Shown: positions 9,160 to 16,709 of the stretch, piece after piece
Layout of the letters: every line of letters begins with the position of its first letter
Numbering within the stretch: position 1 is the stretch's first letter
Assembly (NCBI GenBank): GCA_903878805.1
Contig: CAIRJF010000028.1
Location: forward strand, 1-64,000
DNA: 64,000 nt
Origin: an uncultured Verrucomicrobia subdivision 3 bacterium
Lineage (GTDB): Bacteria > Verrucomicrobiota > Verrucomicrobiia > Limisphaerales > UBA11358
Direction of reading: 5' to 3'
The notes under the pieces: model-generated
Database searches by the model: none
The model's input: only the letters and a program-made list of their open reading frames with translations
Told to the model about the DNA's origin: nothing
Program-made: the position numbers and the translations under genes

Positions 9160-9519
9160 ATGAAAACAACAAATCAAAAAATTGAAGCGTCAGCTCCGGC
9201 GAATGTCCGGCCATCGTCGGTTTCAAAACATCAAATGAATCGGGGACTATCCACCGAGGCGGTCTTGAACTGTTTGCGGACGAAGTTGCCGAGGCAGTAT
9301 GAAGCTGCGGAAGTTGTCGGCAAATGGGTTTGGCTGGACGTGTCACCCGCTCGGAAGCCGATGCTGGCCAAGGTGCTTTGGTCTTTGGGATTTCACTGGA
9401 ATCAGCGGCGCGGCGTGTGGCAACACCCTTGCGGCAAGTTTGACCCGCTCGGCAGTCATCCCACCGACCCGCGTGCCAAGTATCGCTCCTATTTTCCCGC
9501 CGATGTTTTACCGGCTTGA
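9160..9519 (+). CDS. Small conserved-looking protein of mobile elements, unknown function
   Basis: A 119-residue protein from the ATG at 9160 (MKTTNQKIEA); an ATG at 9106 in frame would add 18 residues. The body reads WVWLDVSPARKPMLAKVLWS and then GFHWNQRRGVWQHPCG, ending DPRAKYRSYFPA. The alternating pattern 'W.W....KP....L...GF.WN..R..WQHPCG' looks like a compact fold and recalls short proteins found beside integrases in Verrucomicrobia and Planctomycetes elements, but I cannot name a domain. It is the last gene before the right repeat of the tRNA islet. No signal peptide or membrane segment. Likely cargo or accessory gene. Confidence 0.6.
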   Translation: MKTTNQKIEASAPANVRPSSVSKHQMNRGLSTEAVLNCLRTKLPRQYEAAEVVGKWVWLDVSPARKPMLAKVLWSLGFHWNQRRGVWQHPCGKFDPLGSHPTDPRAKYRSYFPADVLPA

Positions 9520-9763
9520 TGTTATGAAATTATCTACGTTGAACCGAGGCCGTCTGTCGGTTTCCATCCGTCGGCCTGTCAATTTCCCAATGATTTTGTC
9601 AGGCGAAGGAATTTTTTTCGCGGCGAATTTGCCGCCAGCCAGTGGACACCAAAACGGACACCAAAAGTGTTAAAAACCGCCTGATGCGGCTAAACCGATT
9701 TAGCTTGAATCCCCAATGAAATCAGGCATAATCTAATTGCAATCGCGAGGAAAATAGGCCAAG
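9520..9763. other. Right end of islet: no gene, second GACACCAA pair
   Basis: Non-coding as far as I can see. GACACCAA occurs at 9645-9652 and 9657-9664 (12-base spacing), mirroring the pair near the left end. One frame across 9641-9712 reads PVDTKTDTKSV and on to a stop, which might be the vestigial C-terminus of an integrase; this is weak. Confidence 0.4.
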
Positions 9764-9780
9764 CCCGACCGCTGGCTCCA
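9764..9780 (+). repeat. attR-like 17-bp direct repeat (tRNA-Thr 3' end copy)
   Basis: Identical to 7454-7470. The rest of the tRNA is absent here, so this is an attachment-site duplicate and not a second tRNA. It ends three bases before the MarC stop codon. Confidence 0.85.
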
Positions 9781-9783
9781 CTT

Positions 9784-10419
9784 TTATTCAAACACACGCG
9801 GCACGAGCGTCTTCAGCGCGTTCAGCATGAATTGCACCGCAATCGCCGCGAGCATCAGCCCCATCACGCGTGTGCCGATGCGCAGCGCAATCGGGTTCAG
9901 CCGTTTCGCCCCGTGTGCCGCCATCCGCAACACGCCGTAACTCGCCAGCACCACCAGCAAAATACAGCCGCACAGCGCAAAACTATACCAAATGGTTTGC
10001 GCCTCGGATTGCAGCAGGATCACCGTCGAAATCGCGCCCGGCCCGGACAGCATCGGAATCGCCAGCGGCGTCACCGCGATGTCGGTTTTCTCCGCGCCCG
10101 CCGCCGTTTCTTCACTTGTCTCCTGCACGCGCGACCGTTGCGCCCGCAACATGTCCAGCGCCACCAGCAACAACACGATGCTCGCCGCGATTTGAAACGC
10201 CGGCATTGTGATGCCGAGAATTTGAAAAATCCATTTGCCCGCGAAACCAAAACCGAGCAGCACGCCCGCCACGACCAGACAGGCAATTTTCGCCATGCGC
10301 GAACGTTCCGCCGGCGAATCGTTTGGGGTCATCGCGATGAACGCGGGAATCACCGCAAACGGATCCACGATCACAAACAGCGAACTTGCCGCGAGAAAAG
10401 TATATTCGAGCAGGCTCAT
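9784..10419 (-). CDS. MarC family integral membrane protein
   Basis: A 211-residue membrane protein with six hydrophobic segments. It opens MSLLEYTFLAASSLFVIVDPFAVIPAF, where the 'DP....P.F' stretch after the first helix is the MarC hallmark, and repeats a similar pattern at TPLAIPMLSGPGAIST in the second half (inverted-repeat topology). The family is sometimes annotated as a neutral amino-acid transporter or multiple antibiotic resistance protein; function is unproven. The ATG at 10419 overlaps the upstream stop as ATGA, so it is coupled to the ATP-grasp-like gene. A second MarC paralogue lies at 50648-51259. Confidence 0.9.
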   Translation of the reverse strand: MSLLEYTFLAASSLFVIVDPFAVIPAFIAMTPNDSPAERSRMAKIACLVVAGVLLGFGFAGKWIFQILGITMPAFQIAASIVLLLVALDMLRAQRSRVQETSEETAAGAEKTDIAVTPLAIPMLSGPGAISTVILLQSEAQTIWYSFALCGCILLVVLASYGVLRMAAHGAKRLNPIALRIGTRVMGLMLAAIAVQFMLNALKTLVPRVFE

Positions 10420-11744
10420 GCGGAACATGGTGCCAGAATCGCGTCGCTCATCCCATGCACGATTTTTTTGTCGGCGGGAACAATCGTCGCCAGCACGCCG
10501 CCAAGCGCGGGCCGCGCCGTGTCGCCTTCGCCGCTGACAAAATAATACGGACACAGCCGCGCGCGGCCTTTCATCGGCACGATTTCGTTCTTCGCAAAAT
10601 CAAACCAGTTTGCGTCCACCTGCGACGGTTTTTGAAAACGCTGCAACACGCTTGGTGACTTCTCGAAATTTTTCAGCGCCGCGGCCACCGCTACGCTCCA
10701 GTCGGCGGAAGATAAATCGCTGCCGAGAAAAACTCCGCGGGCCCCCCAGGCATTTTCCGAGAAGCCGGACACCTTCAAAATCAAGTCGCGCTCGCGCTGC
10801 GACATCGTTTTGAGCTGCGACCAGTCCGTGAGATTCAGTTCGGGAATCGCCGCGTGCGGCGGCAGTGGCGCGGGATCAATGAGCCAGGTATAGGGAATTA
10901 TTTTTTTTAGCCGAGCCAAAAAACCTTCACCCAATTCCTGCCGCCAGAAGTTATGCAGATTCCGGTTCCACAACAGCGCGAATAACATTTTTTCCTCGAA
11001 GATCGGCTTCGGCGGCGGCGTCAGACGGATTCTCTTTTCCGCCGCGAGTTCAAAAATCATTTTCGCATTGGCAACATTGGGTAAATCAAACAATTCAAAA
11101 AAGCGATAAACCGCATCGCCCTCGGCGAACGCATTGAATTGCGAATCATGAACCGAGAAGCGCGAACCGAGTTGCGCCGCAACCCATTCCATTTCTGGCC
11201 GATAAGTTTTTGCTTCTTCCGACACGACGATATGAACTTGCTTCGCATCGCCAAAAATAGATTCAAACCCGCGAATCATTCCCTCCGCGCCGCCAAGAAC
11301 TTGCGCGCTATTTTTGGAATAAGTTTGATTCAGCCAGCCGGTCAGTCCAATACCGCCGGGAACGGAATCGAGTTCCGTGATGCTGAAACCATTTTCCGTC
11401 AGCAAAATATCGGGGCGGATGACGCGCGGAATTTCATTTTTGAAAGCGACTGAACGCTGAAGCTCGATCAGCTCGCGCGGCTTGCCGAGGTCGAGCCAGC
11501 GCGCGACCCATTCCGGCTGCTTCCCCTCGACGCTCTTGCGGTAAAGCAGATTGGTCGCGCGATAAAATTGCAACAGCACGCGCCCCAGCGACTCGATTTC
11601 CTTCGCCAGATTTTCGCTGAGCGGAAATGGCGTCGGTGAAATTTTCCATTCCATGCCGGCAAAAAGTCCGCCAGCGGGAATCGAATCGCGAATCAATTTG
11701 GCTTGTTCGGCAGGATTCACAAAATCAGGCGCGGATTTGTCCAT
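10416..11744 (-). CDS. Uncharacterised protein, possibly ATP-grasp-like
   Basis: A 442-residue soluble protein. I do not recognise it as a named enzyme. The segment RPDILLTENGFSITELDSVPGGIG (about residues 108-131) resembles the E.D..P.G pattern of circularly permuted ATP-grasp or glutathionylspermidine-synthase-like proteins. Further conserved-looking blocks are ILKVSGFSENAWGARGV (Lys and Ser/Gly loop), LCPYYFVSGEGD near the C-terminus, and an acidic/aromatic FFELFDLPNV. It overlaps proA by 20 bases upstream and marC by four bases downstream, so proA, this gene and marC form one transcription unit. An amide-forming ligase acting on an amino acid would suit the context but is only a guess. 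Confidence 0.6.
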   Translation of the reverse strand: MDKSAPDFVNPAEQAKLIRDSIPAGGLFAGMEWKISPTPFPLSENLAKEIESLGRVLLQFYRATNLLYRKSVEGKQPEWVARWLDLGKPRELIELQRSVAFKNEIPRVIRPDILLTENGFSITELDSVPGGIGLTGWLNQTYSKNSAQVLGGAEGMIRGFESIFGDAKQVHIVVSEEAKTYRPEMEWVAAQLGSRFSVHDSQFNAFAEGDAVYRFFELFDLPNVANAKMIFELAAEKRIRLTPPPKPIFEEKMLFALLWNRNLHNFWRQELGEGFLARLKKIIPYTWLIDPAPLPPHAAIPELNLTDWSQLKTMSQRERDLILKVSGFSENAWGARGVFLGSDLSSADWSVAVAAALKNFEKSPSVLQRFQKPSQVDANWFDFAKNEIVPMKGRARLCPYYFVSGEGDTARPALGGVLATIVPADKKIVHGMSDAILAPCSA

Positions 11745-13011
11745 TGCCGATGCCCAGCCATTTGTAGCTGGTCAATTCTTCCAGACCCATCGGGCCGCGC
11801 GCACCGATCTTATCGGTGCTGATACCGATTTCCGCGCCCATGCCGAACTCACCGCCGTCGGTGAAGCGCGTGCTCGCGTTCCAATACACCGTCGCCGAAT
11901 CTACTTCGGCAAGGAATTTTTTCGCGTGCACCTCGTTGCGCGTCACGATGCTATCCGAGTGCGCCGAACCGTAGAAATTGATGTGGTCAATCGCGGCCTG
12001 CACGCCGTCCACGACGCGCACGTTTAAAATGTAATCACCGTATTCGGTGAAATAATCCTGCTCGGCGACTGGCTTCAGCTTTGAATTTCCAATTGATAAT
12101 TTTGAACTCAAAATCTCGCGGCTCAAATCGTCCGCCCGAATCTCGACGTGCTTCTCAAAAATTTTTTCGCCGATGACCGGCAAAAACTTTTCCGCGACAG
12201 TTTTATCCACGAGCAAAGTTTCCATCGCGTTGCAAACGGCGGGACGCTGGACTTTTGCGTTCAGCGCGATTTCTTCGGCCATTTTCAAATCGGCGTCGGC
12301 GTCCACAAAAACGTGGCAGACGCCTTTGTAATGTTTGATGACGGGAACTTTGCTGCAATCCGCGACGGCGCGGATCAAGCTCTCGCCACCGCGCGGCATG
12401 CACAAATCAACGTATTGCGTGAGCGAAAGCAAAATCGGAACGGCCTCGCGGTCGGTGGTCGGCACGACCTGGATCGCGTGTTCGGGAAAATGCGCGAGCG
12501 TTTTTTTGCCGGCGTCAATCATCGTCTGCGCGATGAGCAGGTTTGAGTTCAAAGCCTCCTTGCCGCCTCGCAGAATCGTCGCGTTGCCGGATTTGAAACA
12601 CAAACTCGCCGCATCCGCTGTCACGTTCGGACGCGATTCATAAATGATGACGACGACGCCGATGGGCGTGGAAATCTTTTGCAGCTTGAGTCCATTCGGA
12701 CGGACCCGCTCGTCCAGAACTTTTCCAACGGGATCGGGCAATGCCGCGACTTCGCGCAAACCGCGCGCCATGCCGGAAATTCTTTTGTCATCCAATTTCA
12801 ACCGGTCGAGCATCGCGGCAGACAAGCCGTGCTTCGCGCCGAATTCCATGTCCAGCGCGTTGGCCTGCTTGATGGTGTCGGCGTTTTGTTCGAGTGCGGT
12901 GGCCATCGCGAGCAGGCAGGCGTTTTTCTCCGCCGTTGTCAGCTTGGCGAGTTCGCGCGACGCAGCCTTGGCTTGTTTCGCCAATTGCGTCATCTGTTCC
13001 GTCAAATTCAT
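11725..13011 (-). CDS. proA: Glutamate-5-semialdehyde dehydrogenase (gamma-glutamyl phosphate reductase)
   Basis: A 428-residue NADPH-dependent enzyme of proline biosynthesis that reduces gamma-glutamyl phosphate to glutamate-5-semialdehyde. It begins MNLTEQMTQLAKQAKAASRE at an ATG at 13011; the frame is open further upstream but only through repeat sequence. Visible motifs: RPNVTADAASLCFKSGNA, LCMPRGGESLIR, the catalytic-Cys region QRPAVCNAMETLLVD, and the C-terminal RFTDGGEFGMGAEIGISTDK and RGPMGLEELTSYKW. Length is normal. proB is not adjacent. Confidence 0.96.
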   Translation of the reverse strand: MNLTEQMTQLAKQAKAASRELAKLTTAEKNACLLAMATALEQNADTIKQANALDMEFGAKHGLSAAMLDRLKLDDKRISGMARGLREVAALPDPVGKVLDERVRPNGLKLQKISTPIGVVVIIYESRPNVTADAASLCFKSGNATILRGGKEALNSNLLIAQTMIDAGKKTLAHFPEHAIQVVPTTDREAVPILLSLTQYVDLCMPRGGESLIRAVADCSKVPVIKHYKGVCHVFVDADADLKMAEEIALNAKVQRPAVCNAMETLLVDKTVAEKFLPVIGEKIFEKHVEIRADDLSREILSSKLSIGNSKLKPVAEQDYFTEYGDYILNVRVVDGVQAAIDHINFYGSAHSDSIVTRNEVHAKKFLAEVDSATVYWNASTRFTDGGEFGMGAEIGISTDKIGARGPMGLEELTSYKWLGIGNGQIRA

Positions 13012-13054
13012 GGGAGCCAAGTTAAACGAAATGGCGGAGAAGTCAAAAGCGTGA

Positions 13055-13127
13055 GGAGCGCGGATTGTCCTCAATCCGCAGCGGCTGGACAAACCAGCGC
13101 GCTGCGAGTTGAGACAACTCGCGCTCC
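13055..13127. repeat. 73-bp cloverleaf-like palindromic intergenic repeat
   Basis: Between proA and the AsmA-like gene. An outer 5-bp stem (13055-13059 with 13123-13127, GGAGC/GCTCC) encloses three hairpins placed end to end: 13060-13079 (8-bp perfect stem, 4-base loop), 13080-13103 (stem of 5 bp extended by 4 bp past one bulge, 5-base loop) and 13104-13122 (8-bp perfect stem, 3-base loop). There are no unpaired bases between arms. This resembles REP/MITE-type dispersed elements. It could form a four-way junction in DNA or RNA. Confidence 0.7.
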
Positions 13128-13144
13128 AAACGCGGCCTGCCAAC

Positions 13145-13819
13145 TTATTTCAAATTCGCGTCCGCACCGAGCATGGACGAAAAGAAATCGCCGCCGCGCA
13201 AGGCAACCAGCACGGCCAAGCCCGCGAGATCAGCAGGCGTCTTCACATTTTTCATGACGAAATTATCAATGCCAATTCTCTGCTCGCGATTGTTGCCCAC
13301 ATCTTTCAAATCAATAAATCGCGCCGTGCCGACGGACACGTTCAGCGCGTCAATGCCTTGAAAATCCAAGCCAGTTCGCTGCTTGAATTCCTTCAACCCC
13401 GCGTTACCGCCGCCTTTCGCGCCTTTTTTCGGCAGCGCGACGCCGAGCGCAAACAGGTTCGTCTGGCCGGCTTCGTTTCGCACGATGTCGAGTTCGTCAA
13501 GATTGAAGCGCATCAACGTGACGTGAATCTGATTTTTCGCCAACGCCGCGCGGTCATATTCGACGTGGATTTCCGGGATGCTCAAAAACGGCGTGCCGCC
13601 AAACGCGGGCGGGTTGTAAATTTTGAAGTCTTTGATGGTCACGACCGGCTCAGTGAGGCCGAGATGAAATGTCCCGATCTCCGCATCCATGCCCGTCTGC
13701 GCGCGAATGCGGTTCTCAGCCACCACGCGCAAAATCGAGTCGAGCGAGAGCAAGAAAACCACCGCCAGCACAATCACCAGCAGCACCGCGCCAAAAAACC
13801 ATTTCAAAATCGTTTTCAT
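13145..13819 (-). CDS. AsmA-like / DUF748-like envelope protein
   Basis: A 224-residue protein from an ATG at 13819 (MKTILKWFFGAVLL). One N-terminal transmembrane anchor is followed by a periplasmic domain with the typical opening 'LDSILRVVAENRIRAQTGMDAEIGTFHLGLTEPVVTIKDFKIYNPPAF', seen in short AsmA/DUF748 relatives. Such proteins are thought to bridge or transport lipids between membranes. A low-complexity KKGAKGGGNAG lies mid-protein. It starts one base after the stop of the upstream Cys-motif gene, so they are co-transcribed with the gamma carbonic anhydrase. Confidence 0.7.
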   Translation of the reverse strand: MKTILKWFFGAVLLVIVLAVVFLLSLDSILRVVAENRIRAQTGMDAEIGTFHLGLTEPVVTIKDFKIYNPPAFGGTPFLSIPEIHVEYDRAALAKNQIHVTLMRFNLDELDIVRNEAGQTNLFALGVALPKKGAKGGGNAGLKEFKQRTGLDFQGIDALNVSVGTARFIDLKDVGNNREQRIGIDNFVMKNVKTPADLAGLAVLVALRGGDFFSSMLGADANLK

Positions 13820-13820
13820 G

Positions 13821-14480
13821 TTACAGCCGCACATCTTCCGGCCGCACTTCCAGACATTCGTCCTGATCTTCCCAAATCACCGCTGCGTAACTATCCAAAA
13901 GTTTTGGCGCGAGTTCGCGACCGGCGATGGACAAAAGTTTTTCCGCCGTCTGCGCCGCGTTTTCGTAAGCGCCATCGTAATTGCCTACGCGCTTGCGCTG
14001 ACGGTCGTCCCAATGCGCGACGGCGTGAATCGGTTCGTATTCCTTCGCCCACGGTTCGAAGATAACACGTAGTTCAATCGGCAATTCATCGAACGGCACG
14101 AGGATTTCGTTGCAATGCTGGCAGATTAAACCTTCCGTGCGAACATCGCGCGTGAGCAACGGGAGAAACGGCGCGCGGCAGCACGGCGATTCTGCGTAGG
14201 CGGCGGGCGCGGTGGCGAGACGTTTGTGCCAGATTTGCCGACTGTGCGCGACCTGCGCGGCGAGGCGATACGCGCCGACAAGCGGATGCGACAGCCGCCA
14301 CGCGCGACCTTCAAGTTGGCCGAGCGTCTGTGCGAGCCAGCGCGCGAGCGTGAGGTCGTCCCACGCCGAAAACGAGCGCGCGTATTCCGTCCATAACGAA
14401 TCGAGCGGCGAACTTGAAGCCATTTCCATCGTCACAGTCTGGCGCGGGAAAAATGTTTTGTCGAGCGGCGTTGAACTCAA
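13821..14480 (-). CDS. Uncharacterised protein with paired cysteines (zinc-ribbon-like centre)
   Basis: A 219-residue soluble protein I do not recognise. The N-terminal half is helical and Trp/Leu rich (ARWLAQTLGQLEGRAWRLSHPLVGAYRLAAQ). The centre has SPCCRAPFLPLLTRDVRTEG then LICQHCNEIL, i.e. CC plus CxxC about 20 residues apart, consistent with a zinc ribbon. The C-terminal part is acidic (WEDQDECLEVRPEDVRL). The start overlaps the gamma carbonic anhydrase stop as ATGA, so the two are translationally coupled. Function is unknown. Confidence 0.6.
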   Translation of the reverse strand: MSSTPLDKTFFPRQTVTMEMASSSPLDSLWTEYARSFSAWDDLTLARWLAQTLGQLEGRAWRLSHPLVGAYRLAAQVAHSRQIWHKRLATAPAAYAESPCCRAPFLPLLTRDVRTEGLICQHCNEILVPFDELPIELRVIFEPWAKEYEPIHAVAHWDDRQRKRVGNYDGAYENAAQTAEKLLSIAGRELAPKLLDSYAAVIWEDQDECLEVRPEDVRL

Positions 14481-15031
14481 CTCGCTAGCGGCGCGCCCAC
14501 ATTAATTTTGTGCTTCAAACAATAAGCGCCGTTGTCCACATACTTTTGCGCCCACCATTTTAAGCCGGCGCGTTCTTCCTTCGTCAGTTTGCGGACGACT
14601 TTCGCGGGCGCACCGAGCACGAGCGAGCCGGGCGGAATTTTCGTTCCCTGCGTCACGAGTGCCTTCGCGCCGATGATGGATTGTTTGCCGATGACCGCGC
14701 CGTCCAAAATCACCACACCCATGCCGACCAACACTTCGTCGCCGACCGTGCACGCGTGCACAATCGCGCCGTGGCCGACAGTCACCCAGTTGCCGAGCAC
14801 GCACGGAAATTTATCCGCGAGATGCAGCACGGCGTTGTCCTGAATGTTCGTGTGATGGCCGACGACGATGCGGTTGATATCGCCGCGCAACACCGCGCCA
14901 TACCAAACGCTGCTGTGCGCGCCGAGCGTCACGTCGCCGATGACCACGCCGCTGCTGGCGATGAAAACGCCTTTGCCGAGCTTCGGTTTTTTGCGGAGAA
15001 AAGTATCAAGCTGTTTATCGAGTTCGCCCAT
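14477..15031 (-). CDS. Gamma-class carbonic anhydrase family protein
   Basis: A 184-residue left-handed beta-helix (hexapeptide repeat) protein. Three candidate metal-binding histidines are visible: H70 in NAVLHL, and H87 and H92 in VGHGAIVHAC, the arrangement of CamH/YrdA-type gamma carbonic anhydrases. The Arg/Asp pair in LRGDINRI and Gln in NIQDNAV are also present. It ends in a short helix (EERAGLKWWAQKYVDN). CO2 hydration activity is family-level inference; several relatives are inactive or have other roles. It heads a three-gene minus-strand run with the Cys-motif protein and the AsmA-like protein. Confidence 0.9.
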   Translation of the reverse strand: MGELDKQLDTFLRKKPKLGKGVFIASSGVVIGDVTLGAHSSVWYGAVLRGDINRIVVGHHTNIQDNAVLHLADKFPCVLGNWVTVGHGAIVHACTVGDEVLVGMGVVILDGAVIGKQSIIGAKALVTQGTKIPPGSLVLGAPAKVVRKLTKEERAGLKWWAQKYVDNGAYCLKHKINVGAPLAS

Positions 15032-15075
15032 GCGGAAATTTTAACACGAAGCGGCGGCTGAAGCACAGAATCTTT

Positions 15076-15136
15076 GACACGGATTGCACGGATTAACACA
15101 GATTAAAAATCCGTGAAAATCTGTGCAATCCGTGTC
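15076..15136. repeat. CACAGAT/CACGGAT-family inverted repeat, copy 1
   Basis: Two 29-base arms (15076-15104 and 15108-15136) form an imperfect palindrome with a 3-base centre; the outer 14 bases match perfectly. Built from alternating GCACGGATT and ACACAGATT words. Related sequences lie at 34224-34362 and 35860-35894. It separates the divergent carbonic anhydrase and membrane protein genes. Confidence 0.75.
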
Positions 15137-15218
15137 TGCATTTGGTTGTTAAGCGAAAACGCTTGAAAAACTATTTTGGCAGGCGCAACCTCGAATCCAT
15201 GAAACAAGGCGGGTCATT

Positions 15219-15665
15219 ATGAGTGCCGAAGAAAATCGTAAGCGAATCCAAGAGTTGAGATGGGTTGGTTTCCAAAGGCTTTTAGCAGGCATTGCAATTA
15301 TTTTTGGTGTGAGCTGCGTTTTTTTTATTTTTTTAGACGAGCAGGCTGGCTCGCGACCTCACTATTCTTATTCGAGCGGAAAAGCATTGGGTCTGCTGCT
15401 GTTTGCCGGAGTGTGGGGTTTGTGGAATATCGTGCGAGGAATTATTTATCTTATCCGCGCGCAATCTGGCGACGAGCACTATGCAAAAAAGGTAGTGGAT
15501 ACAATGGATAAAGTTGAAAGCAAGCAGGAAGAAGTGATGGGAAAGCAAATCGGGAAAGACGGCTCGCTGCACAACGTGTTAGTGTTATTGGTTTGGATTT
15601 TTCTATTTCTAGCTGTGATTGGAGCTATTTGCATTGGTTATTTATTTTGGACGAAACCGACCTAA
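15219..15665 (+). CDS. Small membrane protein, unknown
   Basis: A 148-residue protein with three predicted membrane helices at about residues 20-39, 57-78 and 119-144. The central loop is charged and helical (KKVVDTMDKVESKQEEVMGKQIGKDG). I recognise no family. The coding sequence is visibly more AT-rich than its neighbours and it is isolated, with the repeat at 15076-15136 upstream and the MBL gene downstream, so it may be a recent arrival. Confidence 0.6.
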   Translation: MSAEENRKRIQELRWVGFQRLLAGIAIIFGVSCVFFIFLDEQAGSRPHYSYSSGKALGLLLFAGVWGLWNIVRGIIYLIRAQSGDEHYAKKVVDTMDKVESKQEEVMGKQIGKDGSLHNVLVLLVWIFLFLAVIGAICIGYLFWTKPT

Positions 15666-15761
15666 TAGTTAGACAAGTTGCAAATTTCTTCCGCAACCTT
15701 CGCGCGAGATTTTAATTTTCAAATTGGTCGAACGCGTTGCGAGTGCTAGAGTTTCCGCGCC

Positions 15762-16691
15762 GTGACCAAACCATCCGCCAGCCGTCCCGTGCCGCCGCGC
15801 CGCAAGTTGCCGCGCTCGTTCAAGGATTTGACGCCGGCCAAACACTTCAACCCGCGCACTTTTTTTCACGAGCTGATTCTCAAAGGCTGGTTCACGCCGC
15901 GCACCGGCACGCATCGTCCGCCGATTTTTCCAAAATTAAAACGTCGTCAGGTCGCCATCACTTGGATTGGTCACGCGTCCTTTTTAATCCAGTTCGACGA
16001 CTTGAACGTGCTCGTGGATCCAAATTTTGCGAACTGGCTTTTTCTCCTGAAGCGGCTAAAGCGCTCCGGCCTGCGCGTGCAGGATTTGCCGCCGATTGAT
16101 TTGGTTCTGCTCACGCACGCGCACTTCGACCATTTTCACAAACCGACGCTGCGCAAATTGCCGTCCACGAAAATCGGCATCATGCCGTGGGGCGTTGGCG
16201 ACCTCGCGAAAAAACTCGGCTTCGCGCGCATCGTGGAGCTGGACTGGTGGGAAAGTTTTTCGCAGGGCGATTGGAAGGTGACGTTCACGCCGAGCAAACA
16301 TTGGGGTGCGCGCACGTTGCACGACCATCATCGCGGCTACGGCGGATTCGTCCTGGAGCATCAAGGCCGGAAAATTTATCACGCCGGCGACAGCGCGTAT
16401 TTTGAAGACTTCGCGGAAATCGGCGAAAAGTTGCGGCCGGAAATCGCGTTGCTACCCATCGGCGCGTATCACCCGGAAAGTTTCCGCAAAGTCCACATGG
16501 GCCCGGACGAAGCAGTGCAGGCGTTCAAAGATTTGCGCGCAAAAGTTTTTGTGCCGATGCACTACGGCACGTTCAAATTGTCCTTTGAAGACATGGCCGA
16601 ACCGCCGCGCTGGCTCAAGGAAATCGCCGCGCAACAAAAACTCACGTCGCGCCTGAAAATTCTCGACGAAGGTGTGCCCAAGGTGTTTTGA
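15762..16691 (+). CDS. MBL-fold metallohydrolase (UlaG/NAPE-PLD-like)
   Basis: A 309-residue metallo-beta-lactamase-fold hydrolase starting with GTG at 15762. After a Pro/Arg-rich N-terminus comes ITWIGHASFLIQFDDLNVLVDPNF, then the metal motif LTHAHFDHFHKPTL, PSKHWGART, IYHAGDSAYFEDFAEIG and late FVPMHYGTFKLS. This order matches the N-acyl-phosphatidylethanolamine phospholipase D-like / UlaG-like branch, and the N-terminal 'FN...W' region is as in that branch. Substrate unknown; a phospholipid derivative or lactone is plausible. The next gene begins almost at once on the same strand. Confidence 0.85.
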   Translation: MTKPSASRPVPPRRKLPRSFKDLTPAKHFNPRTFFHELILKGWFTPRTGTHRPPIFPKLKRRQVAITWIGHASFLIQFDDLNVLVDPNFANWLFLLKRLKRSGLRVQDLPPIDLVLLTHAHFDHFHKPTLRKLPSTKIGIMPWGVGDLAKKLGFARIVELDWWESFSQGDWKVTFTPSKHWGARTLHDHHRGYGGFVLEHQGRKIYHAGDSAYFEDFAEIGEKLRPEIALLPIGAYHPESFRKVHMGPDEAVQAFKDLRAKVFVPMHYGTFKLSFEDMAEPPRWLKEIAAQQKLTSRLKILDEGVPKVF

Positions 16692-16709
16692 TTGGCGAAA
16701 TTAAACGCC

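Larger units (their letters stand above)
7454..9780. mobile_element. Decayed tRNA-Thr-integrated islet (about 2.3 kb)
   Basis: The region is bounded by a 17-bp direct repeat of the tRNA-Thr 3' end: 7454-7470 inside the tRNA and 9764-9780 downstream, each ending in CTGGCTCCA. Including three preceding bases, 19 of 20 positions match. Such repeats are the usual result of site-specific integration by tyrosine recombinases into a tRNA 3' end. Inside lie a fragment resembling an integrase N-terminus (7645-7713), an AbrB/PIN toxin-antitoxin pair, and a 119-residue protein. No intact integrase remains, so the element is probably immobile. Boundaries are seen; mobility history is inferred. Confidence 0.75.

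Noticed and set aside
9764..9780. Second tRNA-Thr gene
   Set aside because: Only the last 17 bases match; the D arm, anticodon arm and 5' acceptor strand are absent, so it is an attachment-site duplicate.
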